The position numbers and the translations under genes were made by a program. From positions 1 to 46,299 of the forward strand of contig CADCHO010000015.1 in assembly GCA_902801255.1 (NCBI GenBank): a stretch of DNA of 46,299 bases, read 5' to 3'. The DNA comes from an uncultured Eubacteriales bacterium. Lineage in GTDB: Bacteria; Bacillota; Clostridia; Peptostreptococcales; Anaerovoracaceae. Under the pieces are notes generated by a model, which saw nothing but the letters and a program-made list of their open reading frames with translations, had not been told where the DNA came from and did not search any database. Within the stretch, counting starts at the first letter, position 1. Every line of letters starts with the position of its first letter. Positions 25,099 through 33,066 of this stretch are shown here, one piece after another.

Positions 25099-26043
25099 TT
25101 ATGCGTGGATGCGTGTTCCGGTCTTTCCCTGGATGCCCTCTCTTGCTTTCTCAAGCAGAGTGATAAGGGCTACTCTTCCAGGCTTGGACTCAGCGAACTT
25201 CACAGCCGCCTCTACCTTAGGAAGCATTGAACCCGGAGCGAACTGACCTTCTGCGATGTACTTCTTAGCCTCTTCTGCGGTGATGTCACCGAGCTTCTTT
25301 TCGCCAGGCTTTTTGTAGTTTATCATCGCGTTCTCAACAGCGGTGAGAATGATCAGGAAGTCAGCGTCAAGCTCTTCAGCAAGAAGTTCCGATGCGCGGT
25401 CCTTGTCGATAACGGCAGGTGAACCTTTCAGGTGGTTGTTCTCTGCTTTTGTCACAGGGATACCGCCGCCGCCTGCAGCTATAACGATATGGCCTGCATC
25501 AGCAAGTGTTCTGATCGTATCGATCTCAATGATCGCTTTAGGTTCAGGGCTTGCGACAACTCGTCTGTAGCCTCTGCCGGCATCCTCGATGAAGACGTGA
25601 TTTCTCAGCTTCTTCTTGGCTTCAGCTTCTTCCTTGGTCAGGAATGGGCCGATAGGCTTTGTAGGGTTATCGAATGCAGGGTCGTCTGGATCTACCAATA
25701 CCTGAGTGAGAACGCTTGTAACATCCTTTTTAATGCCCCTGTCAAGGAGCTCCTCTCTGAGTTTGTTCTGGATATCGTATCCGATATATCCCTGGCTCAT
25801 AGCAGTGCATACGGACAGAGGGAAGTGCGGATGCTTTTCAGGATTCTCCCTGGAGAGAAGTGTCATGGCATCCTGTATAACTCCGACCTGAGGACCGTTT
25901 CCATGGGAAACGACCACTTCATACCCTTCTTCTATGAGATCAGCGATAGGTTTGACTGCATCCGTTACGGATCTCATCTGTTCTACAAGATTACTGCCCA
26001 GAGCGTTTCCGCCGAGCGCAACTACTATTTTTTTCGTTCCCAT
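25099..26043 (-). CDS. arcC: Carbamate kinase
   Basis: The enzyme transfers phosphate from carbamoyl phosphate to ADP, giving ATP, ammonia and CO2. This 314-residue protein has the family motifs GGNALG (11-16), HGNGPQVG (47-54), AGGGGIPV (about 190-197) and the KD-rich C-terminal ATP site. It follows the carbamoyltransferase YgeW by 17 bases in one transcript, so it is the energy-harvesting step for the carbamoyl group released from the purine ring. No other arginine-deiminase genes are near, which argues against an ADI operon. Confidence 0.95.
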   Translation of the reverse strand: MGTKKIVVALGGNALGSNLVEQMRSVTDAVKPIADLIEEGYEVVVSHGNGPQVGVIQDAMTLLSRENPEKHPHFPLSVCTAMSQGYIGYDIQNKLREELLDRGIKKDVTSVLTQVLVDPDDPAFDNPTKPIGPFLTKEEAEAKKKLRNHVFIEDAGRGYRRVVASPEPKAIIEIDTIRTLADAGHIVIAAGGGGIPVTKAENNHLKGSPAVIDKDRASELLAEELDADFLIILTAVENAMINYKKPGEKKLGDITAEEAKKYIAEGQFAPGSMLPKVEAAVKFAESKPGRVALITLLEKAREGIQGKTGTRIHA

Positions 26044-26060
26044 TTGAGTCTACCTTCTTT

Positions 26061-27257
26061 TCAGAATGATTTTCTTGGATTTGCTTCCTCATCAAGTTTC
26101 TTGAGTGCAGCAACAGGATCCTTTACCTTTGCAAGGAAGATCATGGCTGCGATGATGTAAGGCTTGTTGGATGCCTCTTTGTAGAGGGAATCACGTGCGT
26201 GGTCGAATACCTTTGCGGTAACTTCGCCGTGCTCGCAGGAGATACCCTGGATGTCTGCAGGAAGCGGATGCATGTACAGAGTATCGAGGCCGTTCTTTGT
26301 CAGCTTCATCATCTCGTCATCTACGAGCCAGTCCATATGTGTTGCGTTCTGCGCAAGCAGTTCCTTCTCGAGCTTATCGATGCCGTCGAAGTCTCCCTTG
26401 CCATAGAGGTCTGTGCGGACTTCCATAGCAGCGAAAGGTGCCCAGCTCTTCGGATAAACGACATCAGCGTCCTTGAAAGCTTCTTTCATGTCGTTTGTTA
26501 TCGAGAACTTTCCGCCGGCTTCAGCAGCGTTCTTCTTTGCTACCTCAACAACATCACTCATTACTTCGTATCCTTCCGGATGAGCAAGAACGACGTCCAT
26601 TCCGAAGCGGGTCAGCAGTCCGATGATTCCCTGAGGAACCGAAAGAGGTTTGCCGTATGATGGGGAGTATGCCCAGCTCATTGCGATCTTCTTTCCCTTC
26701 AGGTTCTCTACGCCGCCGAACTCGTGGATGATGTGAAGCGCGTCGGCCATTGCCTGTGTAGGATGGTCGATATCGCACTGCAGGTTGACAAGTGTCGGCT
26801 TCTGCTCGAGTTCTCCATCCTCATGTGCCTGTGTGACCGAGTCCATGAACTCATGCATGTAAGCATTGCCTTTGCCGATGTACATATCGTCACGAATACC
26901 AATAACATCTGCCATGAACGAGATCATTGTAGCTGTCTCACGAACGGTCTCACCGTGAGCGATCTGAGACTTTTTCTCGTCAAGATCCGCAACCTCAAGA
27001 CCGAGCAGGTTGCAGGCGCTGGCAAATGAGAAACGTGTTCTTGTTGAATTGTCACGGAAGATCGAGATTCCAAGTCCCGAGTCGAAGATCTTTGTGGACT
27101 TGTTGCGCTCTCTGAGATCTCTCAGCGCATCTGCCACAGTGAAAACAGCTTCGATCTCATCATCTGTCTTCTCCCATGTAAGAAAGAAATCGTTCTCATA
27201 CATGTCTGCGATGTTAAGCTTCGCGAGCTTTTCTGCAAGTTCTTTTGCCTTTGACAT
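26061..27257 (-). CDS. ygeW: Knotted carbamoyltransferase YgeW
   Basis: This 398-residue transcarbamylase has the carbamoyl-phosphate loop STRTR (71-75), HPTQ (165-168) and a late HPLP (about 336). Its length and insertions match the knotted YgeW subgroup rather than ornithine or aspartate transcarbamylase. The physiological substrate has been reported as uncertain for E. coli YgeW. In the purine locus it is thought to phosphorolyse a carbamoylated intermediate to carbamoyl phosphate, which arcC then uses. AAGGAG precedes the ATG, and the operon has its own promoter with an unusual palindrome between -35 and -10. Confidence 0.95.
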   Translation of the reverse strand: MSKAKELAEKLAKLNIADMYENDFFLTWEKTDDEIEAVFTVADALRDLRERNKSTKIFDSGLGISIFRDNSTRTRFSFASACNLLGLEVADLDEKKSQIAHGETVRETATMISFMADVIGIRDDMYIGKGNAYMHEFMDSVTQAHEDGELEQKPTLVNLQCDIDHPTQAMADALHIIHEFGGVENLKGKKIAMSWAYSPSYGKPLSVPQGIIGLLTRFGMDVVLAHPEGYEVMSDVVEVAKKNAAEAGGKFSITNDMKEAFKDADVVYPKSWAPFAAMEVRTDLYGKGDFDGIDKLEKELLAQNATHMDWLVDDEMMKLTKNGLDTLYMHPLPADIQGISCEHGEVTAKVFDHARDSLYKEASNKPYIIAAMIFLAKVKDPVAALKKLDEEANPRKSF

Positions 27258-27324
27258 AGTTTCTCTCCTTGTGTTTCTCTGTTATATCTTCCTTAAAAAC
27301 ATTTTGCTTTCCTTAATTTATTTT

Positions 27325-27352
27325 ATTATATACCTGTCGCCAGGTAATTCAA
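27325..27352 (-). promoter_or_regulatory. ygeW-arcC promoter with operator-like palindrome in the spacer
   Basis: On the minus strand TTGAAT (27347-27352) and TATAAT (27325-27330) are separated by 16 bases. Those 16 bases are exactly the inverted repeat TACCTG-N4-CAGGTA (27331-27346). A protein bound there would contact both promoter elements. The start codon is about 65 bases downstream. Confidence 0.8.
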
Positions 27353-27364
27353 CAGATTTTGGCA

Positions 27365-27391
27365 TAAAAGCTAAAATAGTTTTAGCTTTTA
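27365..27391. promoter_or_regulatory. Long AT-rich dyad upstream of ygeW, operator or terminator of hyuA
   Basis: A perfect 12-bp inverted repeat around a TAG centre contains CTAAAATAGTTTTAG. An outer GCATA/TATGC pair extends it with a bulge. It lies 13 bases upstream of the ygeW -35 and 15 bases after the hyuA stop. As RNA it is an AU-rich hairpin with a short U run, so a weak terminator is possible. The same core occurs at the MerR gene, which favours a regulatory site. Confidence 0.6.
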
Positions 27392-27405
27392 CTTATGCAG
27401 TTTTT

Positions 27406-28812
27406 TTATACTGCGAGTATGCTGTTTCCGCGCTTCAGATACCTTCCGTCTCCCCGCTTTCCGAGGAATTCTCCTTCGTTTACGATCTCCTCGCCTCTGA
27501 GGAATACCTTCTCTATGCTTCCTTCCAGCTCCATGCCTTCATAGCATGAGTAATCTGAAGCACCCTTGATATATCCTGCATCTATTTTAGTCTTCTTGTC
27601 CGGATCGATGATGACTATGTCGGCATCTGTACCCGGCTCAAGGCTTCCCTTCTGCGGATACATGCCGAACATGCGGCACGGATTTGATGAACTGTACTTC
27701 ACCACCTGAGGCAGGCTCAGCCGCCCCTTCATGAAGCCCTCCGAGAAGAGCAGCATCAGCCTCTCCTGTACTCCCGGCGCTCCGTTAGGGCATTTGGTGA
27801 AATCGTCCTTGCCATATTGTTTCTCGGCCTTGCCGGCCTTGTAATGGAACGGGCAGTGATCTGTCGCAACGGTATCGATCGTTCCGTCCGCGAGTGCCTG
27901 CCACAGCTCCTCTCTGTCCTGATCCTTGCGTAGAGGAGGCGACATTATGGCCTTGAGTCCCTCCTTCGGATCTTCATACTCTTTATCTGTAAGTATAAGA
28001 TACTGTATACACGTCTCGACACCGAGATTCGGTCTGTGCTCAGCTCTTGCTTTCAGCACTTCGTGAAGTCCTTCGGCACTCGAGAGATGCACGATATATA
28101 ACGGAGCATCCCCTGCCATCGCGGCAAGATGTATCATCCTGTTGACAGCCTCTGCCTCGCACCTGTCAGGTCTGCTGAGAGGATGATATTTCGCCTCGGT
28201 CTTTCCTTCTTCGACGAATTCCTTTCTCAGCTGTGTGATGACACCGTGGTTCTCACAGTGGACGGTTATTACGATCCCCGCCTCCTTAGCAGCCCTCAGC
28301 ACCCGGAAGATCTCATCATCTTGCAGCCTGTAGTCATAGGTCATATAGACCTTGAAACTGCTTATGCCTTCTTCTTCCTTTATCTCCATCATCTCATCAA
28401 GAGTTGCGCCGTGCAGGTGCTGAAATACTCCGTGGAATCCGTAGTCTACGACTGCATTGCCGTCCGCCAGCCGATGATATTCATTCACCTGATGCCAGAG
28501 GCTGCAGTCTTTGGGGCCGAAGGCCATGTGGTCCACTATGGTAGTAGTGCCTCCGCATGCTGCGGCGACCGTGCCGTCATAGAAATCGTCTATGGCTCTT
28601 GCAAATCCAACGTCGAGATCCATGTGCGTATGCACGTCAACCGCGCCAGGGATCACATATTTACCGGCAGCATCGATCACTTCGGCGCCGTCAGCCTCTA
28701 TGTCCTCCCCGATTTCAATAATCTTTTCTCCGTCAATCAGAACATCGCCCTTGAAAACTTCCGTATCAGTAGCGATCATTCCGTTTTTTATCAGCTTTTT
28801 CATGTCGGTCAC
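27406..28812 (-). CDS. hyuA: Dihydropyrimidinase / hydantoinase (HyuA/YgeZ-like)
   Basis: This 468-residue cyclic amidohydrolase has the binuclear metal site: H61 and H63 (VHTHMD), the lysine K154 that becomes carboxylated (SSFKVYMTYD), later His residues in VHCENHG and IVHLSSAEG and the Asp in VATDHCPF. It hydrolyses cyclic ureide or hydantoin bonds; here the likely role is opening a ring of a reduced or hydroxylated purine derivative. The GTG at 28812 overlaps the stop of the xanthine dehydrogenase gene (GTGA). The in-frame ATG at 28803 is an equally possible start. It ends the long operon that begins at the MerR gene. Confidence 0.92.
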   Translation of the reverse strand: MTDMKKLIKNGMIATDTEVFKGDVLIDGEKIIEIGEDIEADGAEVIDAAGKYVIPGAVDVHTHMDLDVGFARAIDDFYDGTVAAACGGTTTIVDHMAFGPKDCSLWHQVNEYHRLADGNAVVDYGFHGVFQHLHGATLDEMMEIKEEEGISSFKVYMTYDYRLQDDEIFRVLRAAKEAGIVITVHCENHGVITQLRKEFVEEGKTEAKYHPLSRPDRCEAEAVNRMIHLAAMAGDAPLYIVHLSSAEGLHEVLKARAEHRPNLGVETCIQYLILTDKEYEDPKEGLKAIMSPPLRKDQDREELWQALADGTIDTVATDHCPFHYKAGKAEKQYGKDDFTKCPNGAPGVQERLMLLFSEGFMKGRLSLPQVVKYSSSNPCRMFGMYPQKGSLEPGTDADIVIIDPDKKTKIDAGYIKGASDYSCYEGMELEGSIEKVFLRGEEIVNEGEFLGKRGDGRYLKRGNSILAV

Positions 28813-31688
28813 TTCTTCTTTTTGCTATAGAATGTGTTCTCCAGCGGGAGCTTTGTTCTCAGGACTCCGTCTCTGGCGTAATACGCGCCGGCGATCGCGG
28901 GTGCCGCAGGTATCGATGTGATCTCTCCTACGCCCTTTGCCCCGTATGACGCTTCCAGAAGTTCATCCTTTTCCACATGTATCGCGTGGAGCTCCGGAAT
29001 ATCGGTCGAACGCAGCAGACCCAGAGTTCCGTACTTAGCCGTAGGCACGCAATCCTTGAGAGGCCAGCTCTCAGTAAGCGCATATCCCATACTCATCAGT
29101 ACTCCGCCTTCTATCTGACCTGACATTGACAGCGGGTTCACTACTTTCCCGGCATCAAATGCCGCGTATATATCCGTGACCCTTCCTTCTGCGTCAAGCA
29201 CGGCCACGTTCGTGGCAAAGCCGTATGCGATATGGCTCTTCGGATGAGGCTTGTCTGAACCCAGCTTGTCTGTAGGCTCAAAGTACTCATAGAAAAACTT
29301 TCTGCCATCCAGTTTATCCAGCGTATCTTCAGTGACACCCTCTTCATCCATCGCCTTCCTGAGTTTCAGCGCGGCGCCTCTTACTGCCTCGCCCGTTACC
29401 AGCGTCTGCCTGGATCCTGATGTTGTTCCTGAATTAGGCGCGTTCTCTGTGTTGCTGTTACCGATCCAGATCTTTGTTATAGGCAGATCCGTTGCCTGAG
29501 CAACATCCTGAAGGAATACAGTCTGGCAACCCTGGCCTATATCTGAGGCAGCAGTGAATACCCATACCAGACCGTCTTTTATTCTGAGTTCTGCACGTCC
29601 TTTATCCGGAAGTCCTACTCCGACACCTGCGTTCTTCATCGCGCAGGCTATGCCTACCCCGTCTTCCGGTGCATCGTCAAAGTATGGCTTCACAGCTACG
29701 AGAGTTTCCTTCAGCGCAGTTGATACATCCGCGATCTGTCCGTTCGGAAGTTCAAGTCCCGGCTCGATCGCGTTGCGGTATCTTATCTCCCATGGACTGA
29801 TCCCGACCTTCTTTGCAAGCACGTTCAGGAGCGATTCCAGAGCGAACTGGCTCTGGCATACACCAAATCCTCTGAATGCTCCCGCAGGTGGATTGTTGGT
29901 GTAATAACCGAATCCTCTGATATCCGTGTTGTGATAATTGTATGGGCCAACGCTGTGCGTGCATGCTCTCTCAAGAACAGGTCCGCACAGGCTTGCGTAA
30001 GCGCCTGTATCGAAATTGATCTCACAGTCGAGGCCTGTCAGTATGCCGTTCTCATCGCAGCCAACCGTGAAAGTCCCTTCCATGTAGTGCCTCTTAGGAT
30101 GTACCCTTAGGGATTCCGCGCGGCTGAACTTCATCTTCACCGGCCTGTTGTACTTCAGCGCTGCCAGAGCAGTCAGATGCTGCGTCGTAACGTCTTCCTT
30201 GCCGCCAAAGCCGCCGCCGATGAGCTGGTTCTCTACTACGATGCGTTCCTGACAGTCCTCCCAGCCGAGCATGATAGCCACCTCGTGTCTGGTGTCATAA
30301 GCTCCCTGGTCTGTCGAGAGAATCTTGACTCCGTCCCTGTACGGGAACGACACGGCGCATTCCGGCTCAAGGAAGGCGTGCTCCGTGAACGGAGTTGTGA
30401 ACGATGCCGTCGCAGTATATGCCGACTCCGCCAGCGCTTTCGCTGCGTCACCGCGAGTGACGTGTCTGGTCTGGCAGAGATTGCCTTTCGAATGTATCTT
30501 CGGCGCTCCTTCAGCTCTGGCTTCGGATATGCTTCTCACAGGCTCGAGAGGTTCGTACTCTACTTTTACAGCCTTCTTGGCCTGCTCAAGTATGTAAGGT
30601 GATTCAGCAACTACGACACATATGGTGTCACCCACCATCCTTGTCGTGTCGCCCTCTGCTATCATAACGTCCCAGTCCTGCTGTATATGGCCCACTTTGT
30701 TGTTCGGCACGTCTGCTGCTGTCAGAACTCCAAGAACGCCCGGCAGTGACTCGGCTTTTTCCTTTATTATTTTCTTTACTATCGCTCTTGGATACTGTGA
30801 GCGTACAGCCGATGCATATGCCATAGGAGGCATGTCAGGATCGACCGCGACACAGATATTAACAAGAGGCTCGTCTTTCATATATATAGTTTTACCCGGC
30901 TTTATAAGGCCCTTTGCAGCGGCATCCGCGTACTCTTTTTCACCCCAGCCGGTCTGTTCCATTATCAGATCAGGTCTGTCCACAGGTACAAAGTATTCAG
31001 GTCCGATATCGTCCGGATATTTTCCATAACCCAGCACCTTTTTCCTGACATCGATACGGAACACGTTCTGTCCCATGCCGTACTGCGAGCTGTTGCCCCT
31101 GTTTTCGTAGTGTGCGATTCCCGAAGCACGTTCAGGATCGTAGCTGGAGCCCACAACCGAGATGAATTCATTCTGCTCAGGCAACATTTTGCCTGTAAAC
31201 TGGCTTATCTGTCTGACCTCTTCTTCGCCGCGCAGAATGGACGCGGCTCTCCTGATGCCGTTAATGATTTTCTTATAACCGGTGCAGCGGCATATATTGC
31301 CCCTGATGGCTTTCTTTATTTCATCCTCCGTAGGATCCGGATTGCGGTCAATAAGAGCCTTTCCGGCCATTACCATGCCCGGTATACAGAAACCGCACTG
31401 TACCGATCCCGCTGTTCCGAAAGCATATACAAATGCTTCCTTTTCCCTCAGGCTGAGGCCTTCCACCGTGATGATATTTTTGCCCGCAGCCCTGTCTGTG
31501 GTGAGGACGCAGGCTTTTACGGCATAGCCGTCCACAACTATGGTACATGTGCCGCATGCTCCTTCCGAGCATCCGTCCTTTACTGAGTACAGCTTGAGAT
31601 CATCCCTGAGATACCTGATCAGAGGCTTCTTTTCGTCAGTAGTTCTTTCTATTCCGTTTACTGTGAATGTGTAAGAAATGTTACTCAC
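28809..31688 (-). CDS. Selenium-dependent xanthine dehydrogenase, fused Fe-S and Mo domains
   Basis: This 959-residue protein joins a complete xanthine-dehydrogenase [2Fe-2S] module (C40, C45, C48, C60 and C98, C101, C133, C135) to the molybdopterin-binding catalytic part (from about residue 200). The catalytic part has VENQLIGGGFGGKED, GAFRGFGV and the C-terminal GAKGVGE, whose Glu is the expected base. There is no FAD domain in the chain. With YqeB encoded in the same operon it fits the family with a labile selenium ligand on molybdenum, acting on xanthine, hypoxanthine or urate. Electrons probably leave through the polyferredoxin encoded 13 bases upstream. The start is odd: the GTG overlaps its own Shine-Dalgarno sequence. 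Confidence 0.92.
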   Translation of the reverse strand: MSNISYTFTVNGIERTTDEKKPLIRYLRDDLKLYSVKDGCSEGACGTCTIVVDGYAVKACVLTTDRAAGKNIITVEGLSLREKEAFVYAFGTAGSVQCGFCIPGMVMAGKALIDRNPDPTEDEIKKAIRGNICRCTGYKKIINGIRRAASILRGEEEVRQISQFTGKMLPEQNEFISVVGSSYDPERASGIAHYENRGNSSQYGMGQNVFRIDVRKKVLGYGKYPDDIGPEYFVPVDRPDLIMEQTGWGEKEYADAAAKGLIKPGKTIYMKDEPLVNICVAVDPDMPPMAYASAVRSQYPRAIVKKIIKEKAESLPGVLGVLTAADVPNNKVGHIQQDWDVMIAEGDTTRMVGDTICVVVAESPYILEQAKKAVKVEYEPLEPVRSISEARAEGAPKIHSKGNLCQTRHVTRGDAAKALAESAYTATASFTTPFTEHAFLEPECAVSFPYRDGVKILSTDQGAYDTRHEVAIMLGWEDCQERIVVENQLIGGGFGGKEDVTTQHLTALAALKYNRPVKMKFSRAESLRVHPKRHYMEGTFTVGCDENGILTGLDCEINFDTGAYASLCGPVLERACTHSVGPYNYHNTDIRGFGYYTNNPPAGAFRGFGVCQSQFALESLLNVLAKKVGISPWEIRYRNAIEPGLELPNGQIADVSTALKETLVAVKPYFDDAPEDGVGIACAMKNAGVGVGLPDKGRAELRIKDGLVWVFTAASDIGQGCQTVFLQDVAQATDLPITKIWIGNSNTENAPNSGTTSGSRQTLVTGEAVRGAALKLRKAMDEEGVTEDTLDKLDGRKFFYEYFEPTDKLGSDKPHPKSHIAYGFATNVAVLDAEGRVTDIYAAFDAGKVVNPLSMSGQIEGGVLMSMGYALTESWPLKDCVPTAKYGTLGLLRSTDIPELHAIHVEKDELLEASYGAKGVGEITSIPAAPAIAGAYYARDGVLRTKLPLENTFYSKKKK

Positions 31689-31695
31689 CTCCTCT
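31686..31695 (-). promoter_or_regulatory. Shine-Dalgarno sequence overlapping the GTG start of the Se-XDH gene
   Basis: AGAGGAGGTG contains both the ribosome-binding AGGAGGT and the only canonical in-frame start, GTG. Normal spacing of about 8 bases would instead place initiation at an ATT codon (31677-31679). No ATG or TTG is available at that distance. Confidence 0.6.
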
Positions 31696-31701
31696 GTCAG
31701 A

Positions 31702-32241
31702 TCAGTCAGCGGTCATAATACCGTTGGAATCCCTGATGACTCCGCGAGGGCACTTGACAGCGCACATGCCGCAGCAAATGCAGGCCGCAGGGTCTATCAC
31801 AGGTTTTCCTTCCGCAACAGTGATCGCGCCGGCAGGGCATTCCCTCTCGCATATGCGGCAGGCGATGCACGAATTATCGCATGCCTCGCGTGCGGCCTTT
31901 CCGAGGTCGCGGTTGCTGCATTTCGGCTGTATGTTTCTGTCCGGTAATATGATCTCAATGAGGTTCTGCGGGCAGGCTCGCGCACAGAGTCCGCAGCCGA
32001 CGCATTTGTCTTTGTCAACTGCAGGAGGTCCTCCGGATCCGACCTTGATGGCCGCAAGATGGCAGGCAGCTTCGCACGAGCCGCCTCCGAGGCATCCATA
32101 TCTGCACTTGGTGATTCCGTCGGGATATAACTTTAGTATCGCACTGCAGTCCCTGGGAAGTGACGCTCTGTCTATCCCTTCGAGCAGCGGGCTTCCGCCC
32201 CTGCAACGGACATATGATGTTTTCCTGATCCTCTTAGCCAT
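31702..32241 (-). CDS. RnfB-like soluble polyferredoxin
   Basis: This 179-residue protein is rich in cysteines. The first set (C46, C50, C56, C60, in GCLGGGSC) and the layout around it match the C-terminal part of RnfB, the ferredoxin-type subunit of the Rnf complex. Three CxxCxxCxxxC sets follow (C80-C90, C125-C135, C154-C164). At least four [4Fe-4S] clusters are expected. RnfB's N-terminal membrane anchor is absent, so the protein is cytoplasmic. It sits between yqeB and the fused xanthine dehydrogenase, suggesting it is that enzyme's electron partner in place of a FAD subunit. GGAG lies eight bases before the ATG. Confidence 0.85.
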   Translation of the reverse strand: MAKRIRKTSYVRCRGGSPLLEGIDRASLPRDCSAILKLYPDGITKCRYGCLGGGSCEAACHLAAIKVGSGGPPAVDKDKCVGCGLCARACPQNLIEIILPDRNIQPKCSNRDLGKAAREACDNSCIACRICERECPAGAITVAEGKPVIDPAACICCGMCAVKCPRGVIRDSNGIMTAD

Positions 32242-32254
32242 TTCTCATCTCCAT

Positions 32255-33046
32255 TCAAAGCCGGTCCCCGGCATACGACAGAATAGCTTCAAGGACTCCG
32301 CCGCCGATGGACGCAGCCTTGTCAGATACCGTCATGTGATCTACCGTGGCGCCTCTCGGATCGACATCTCCTGACTTCAATCCTTTTGTGACAGGTACAC
32401 CATCCTGAAGCAGCCCTCTGATTTTTCCATCAGTAAGTGCGTATACAGGCACTCCGTCAACATTCCCAACACGGTCGCCTTCTTTGACCAGGTCGCCGAT
32501 CTCCTTTTCAGGATGGAATATCCCGTCAGCAGGTGCTTTGATCAGCCTTTTTATGGTCTGACCTCCAACATTACCAGGTACCCCGGTATTTGGAATGGCA
32601 GAGCCCTTCCATATTACTCTTCCGAGCGTGTGACCACGTTTTGTCTCTATTACTGCGTGGCAGTCCTTGCCTGCAGTAAAGCCCGGACCGACCCCAATGA
32701 CCATTTTTGCGTCATTTTTTGTCGTTCCCGTATTTATTTTGGCGAGGATAGCATCTACGACGACCTCCGGTTTCATGATCTTTACGATCTCTGCTTCCGG
32801 GTCTGCCAGTACAGGGATGACTCCCCTTTTCAGGCAATCCCTCACCTCGTCTATGCTATCGGCTCTTTCAGCCTTCACGTCTTCAACTTCAGTACTGCCA
32901 AGACGGATGGCTTCCGAAAAAGCCACCGTCCTGCGTACCGCCAGAGGCACCGGCAGATCTGTCATGACCACATCGATTTTCGAATGATGCAGCCTCAGAG
33001 CTATTCCGCTGGCGAGATCGCCGGCACCTTTAATTACAACTAACAT
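32255..33046 (-). CDS. yqeB: YqeB/EF2563-family selenium-dependent Mo-hydroxylase maturation protein
   Basis: The 263-residue protein starts with a Rossmann-type segment VVIKGAGDLASGIALRL and continues with the family's conserved stretches VIGVGPGFTAGKDCHAVIETKRGHTLGRV and GVPGNVGG. This family occurs only with molybdenum hydroxylases that carry labile selenium and is thought to help insert it. Its presence is the main evidence in the window that one or more of the three Mo enzymes is selenium dependent. The biochemical step is not known. It is embedded in the operon, 20 bases after ygfK. Confidence 0.92.
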   Translation of the reverse strand: MLVVIKGAGDLASGIALRLHHSKIDVVMTDLPVPLAVRRTVAFSEAIRLGSTEVEDVKAERADSIDEVRDCLKRGVIPVLADPEAEIVKIMKPEVVVDAILAKINTGTTKNDAKMVIGVGPGFTAGKDCHAVIETKRGHTLGRVIWKGSAIPNTGVPGNVGGQTIKRLIKAPADGIFHPEKEIGDLVKEGDRVGNVDGVPVYALTDGKIRGLLQDGVPVTKGLKSGDVDPRGATVDHMTVSDKAASIGGGVLEAILSYAGDRL

Positions 33047-33066
33047 TAATTAAAACCTTTACCCTT

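Noticed and set aside
25099-27257. Arginine deiminase operon
   Set aside because: The carbamoyltransferase has the YgeW type length and context, and no arginine deiminase or arginine/ornithine antiporter is present.
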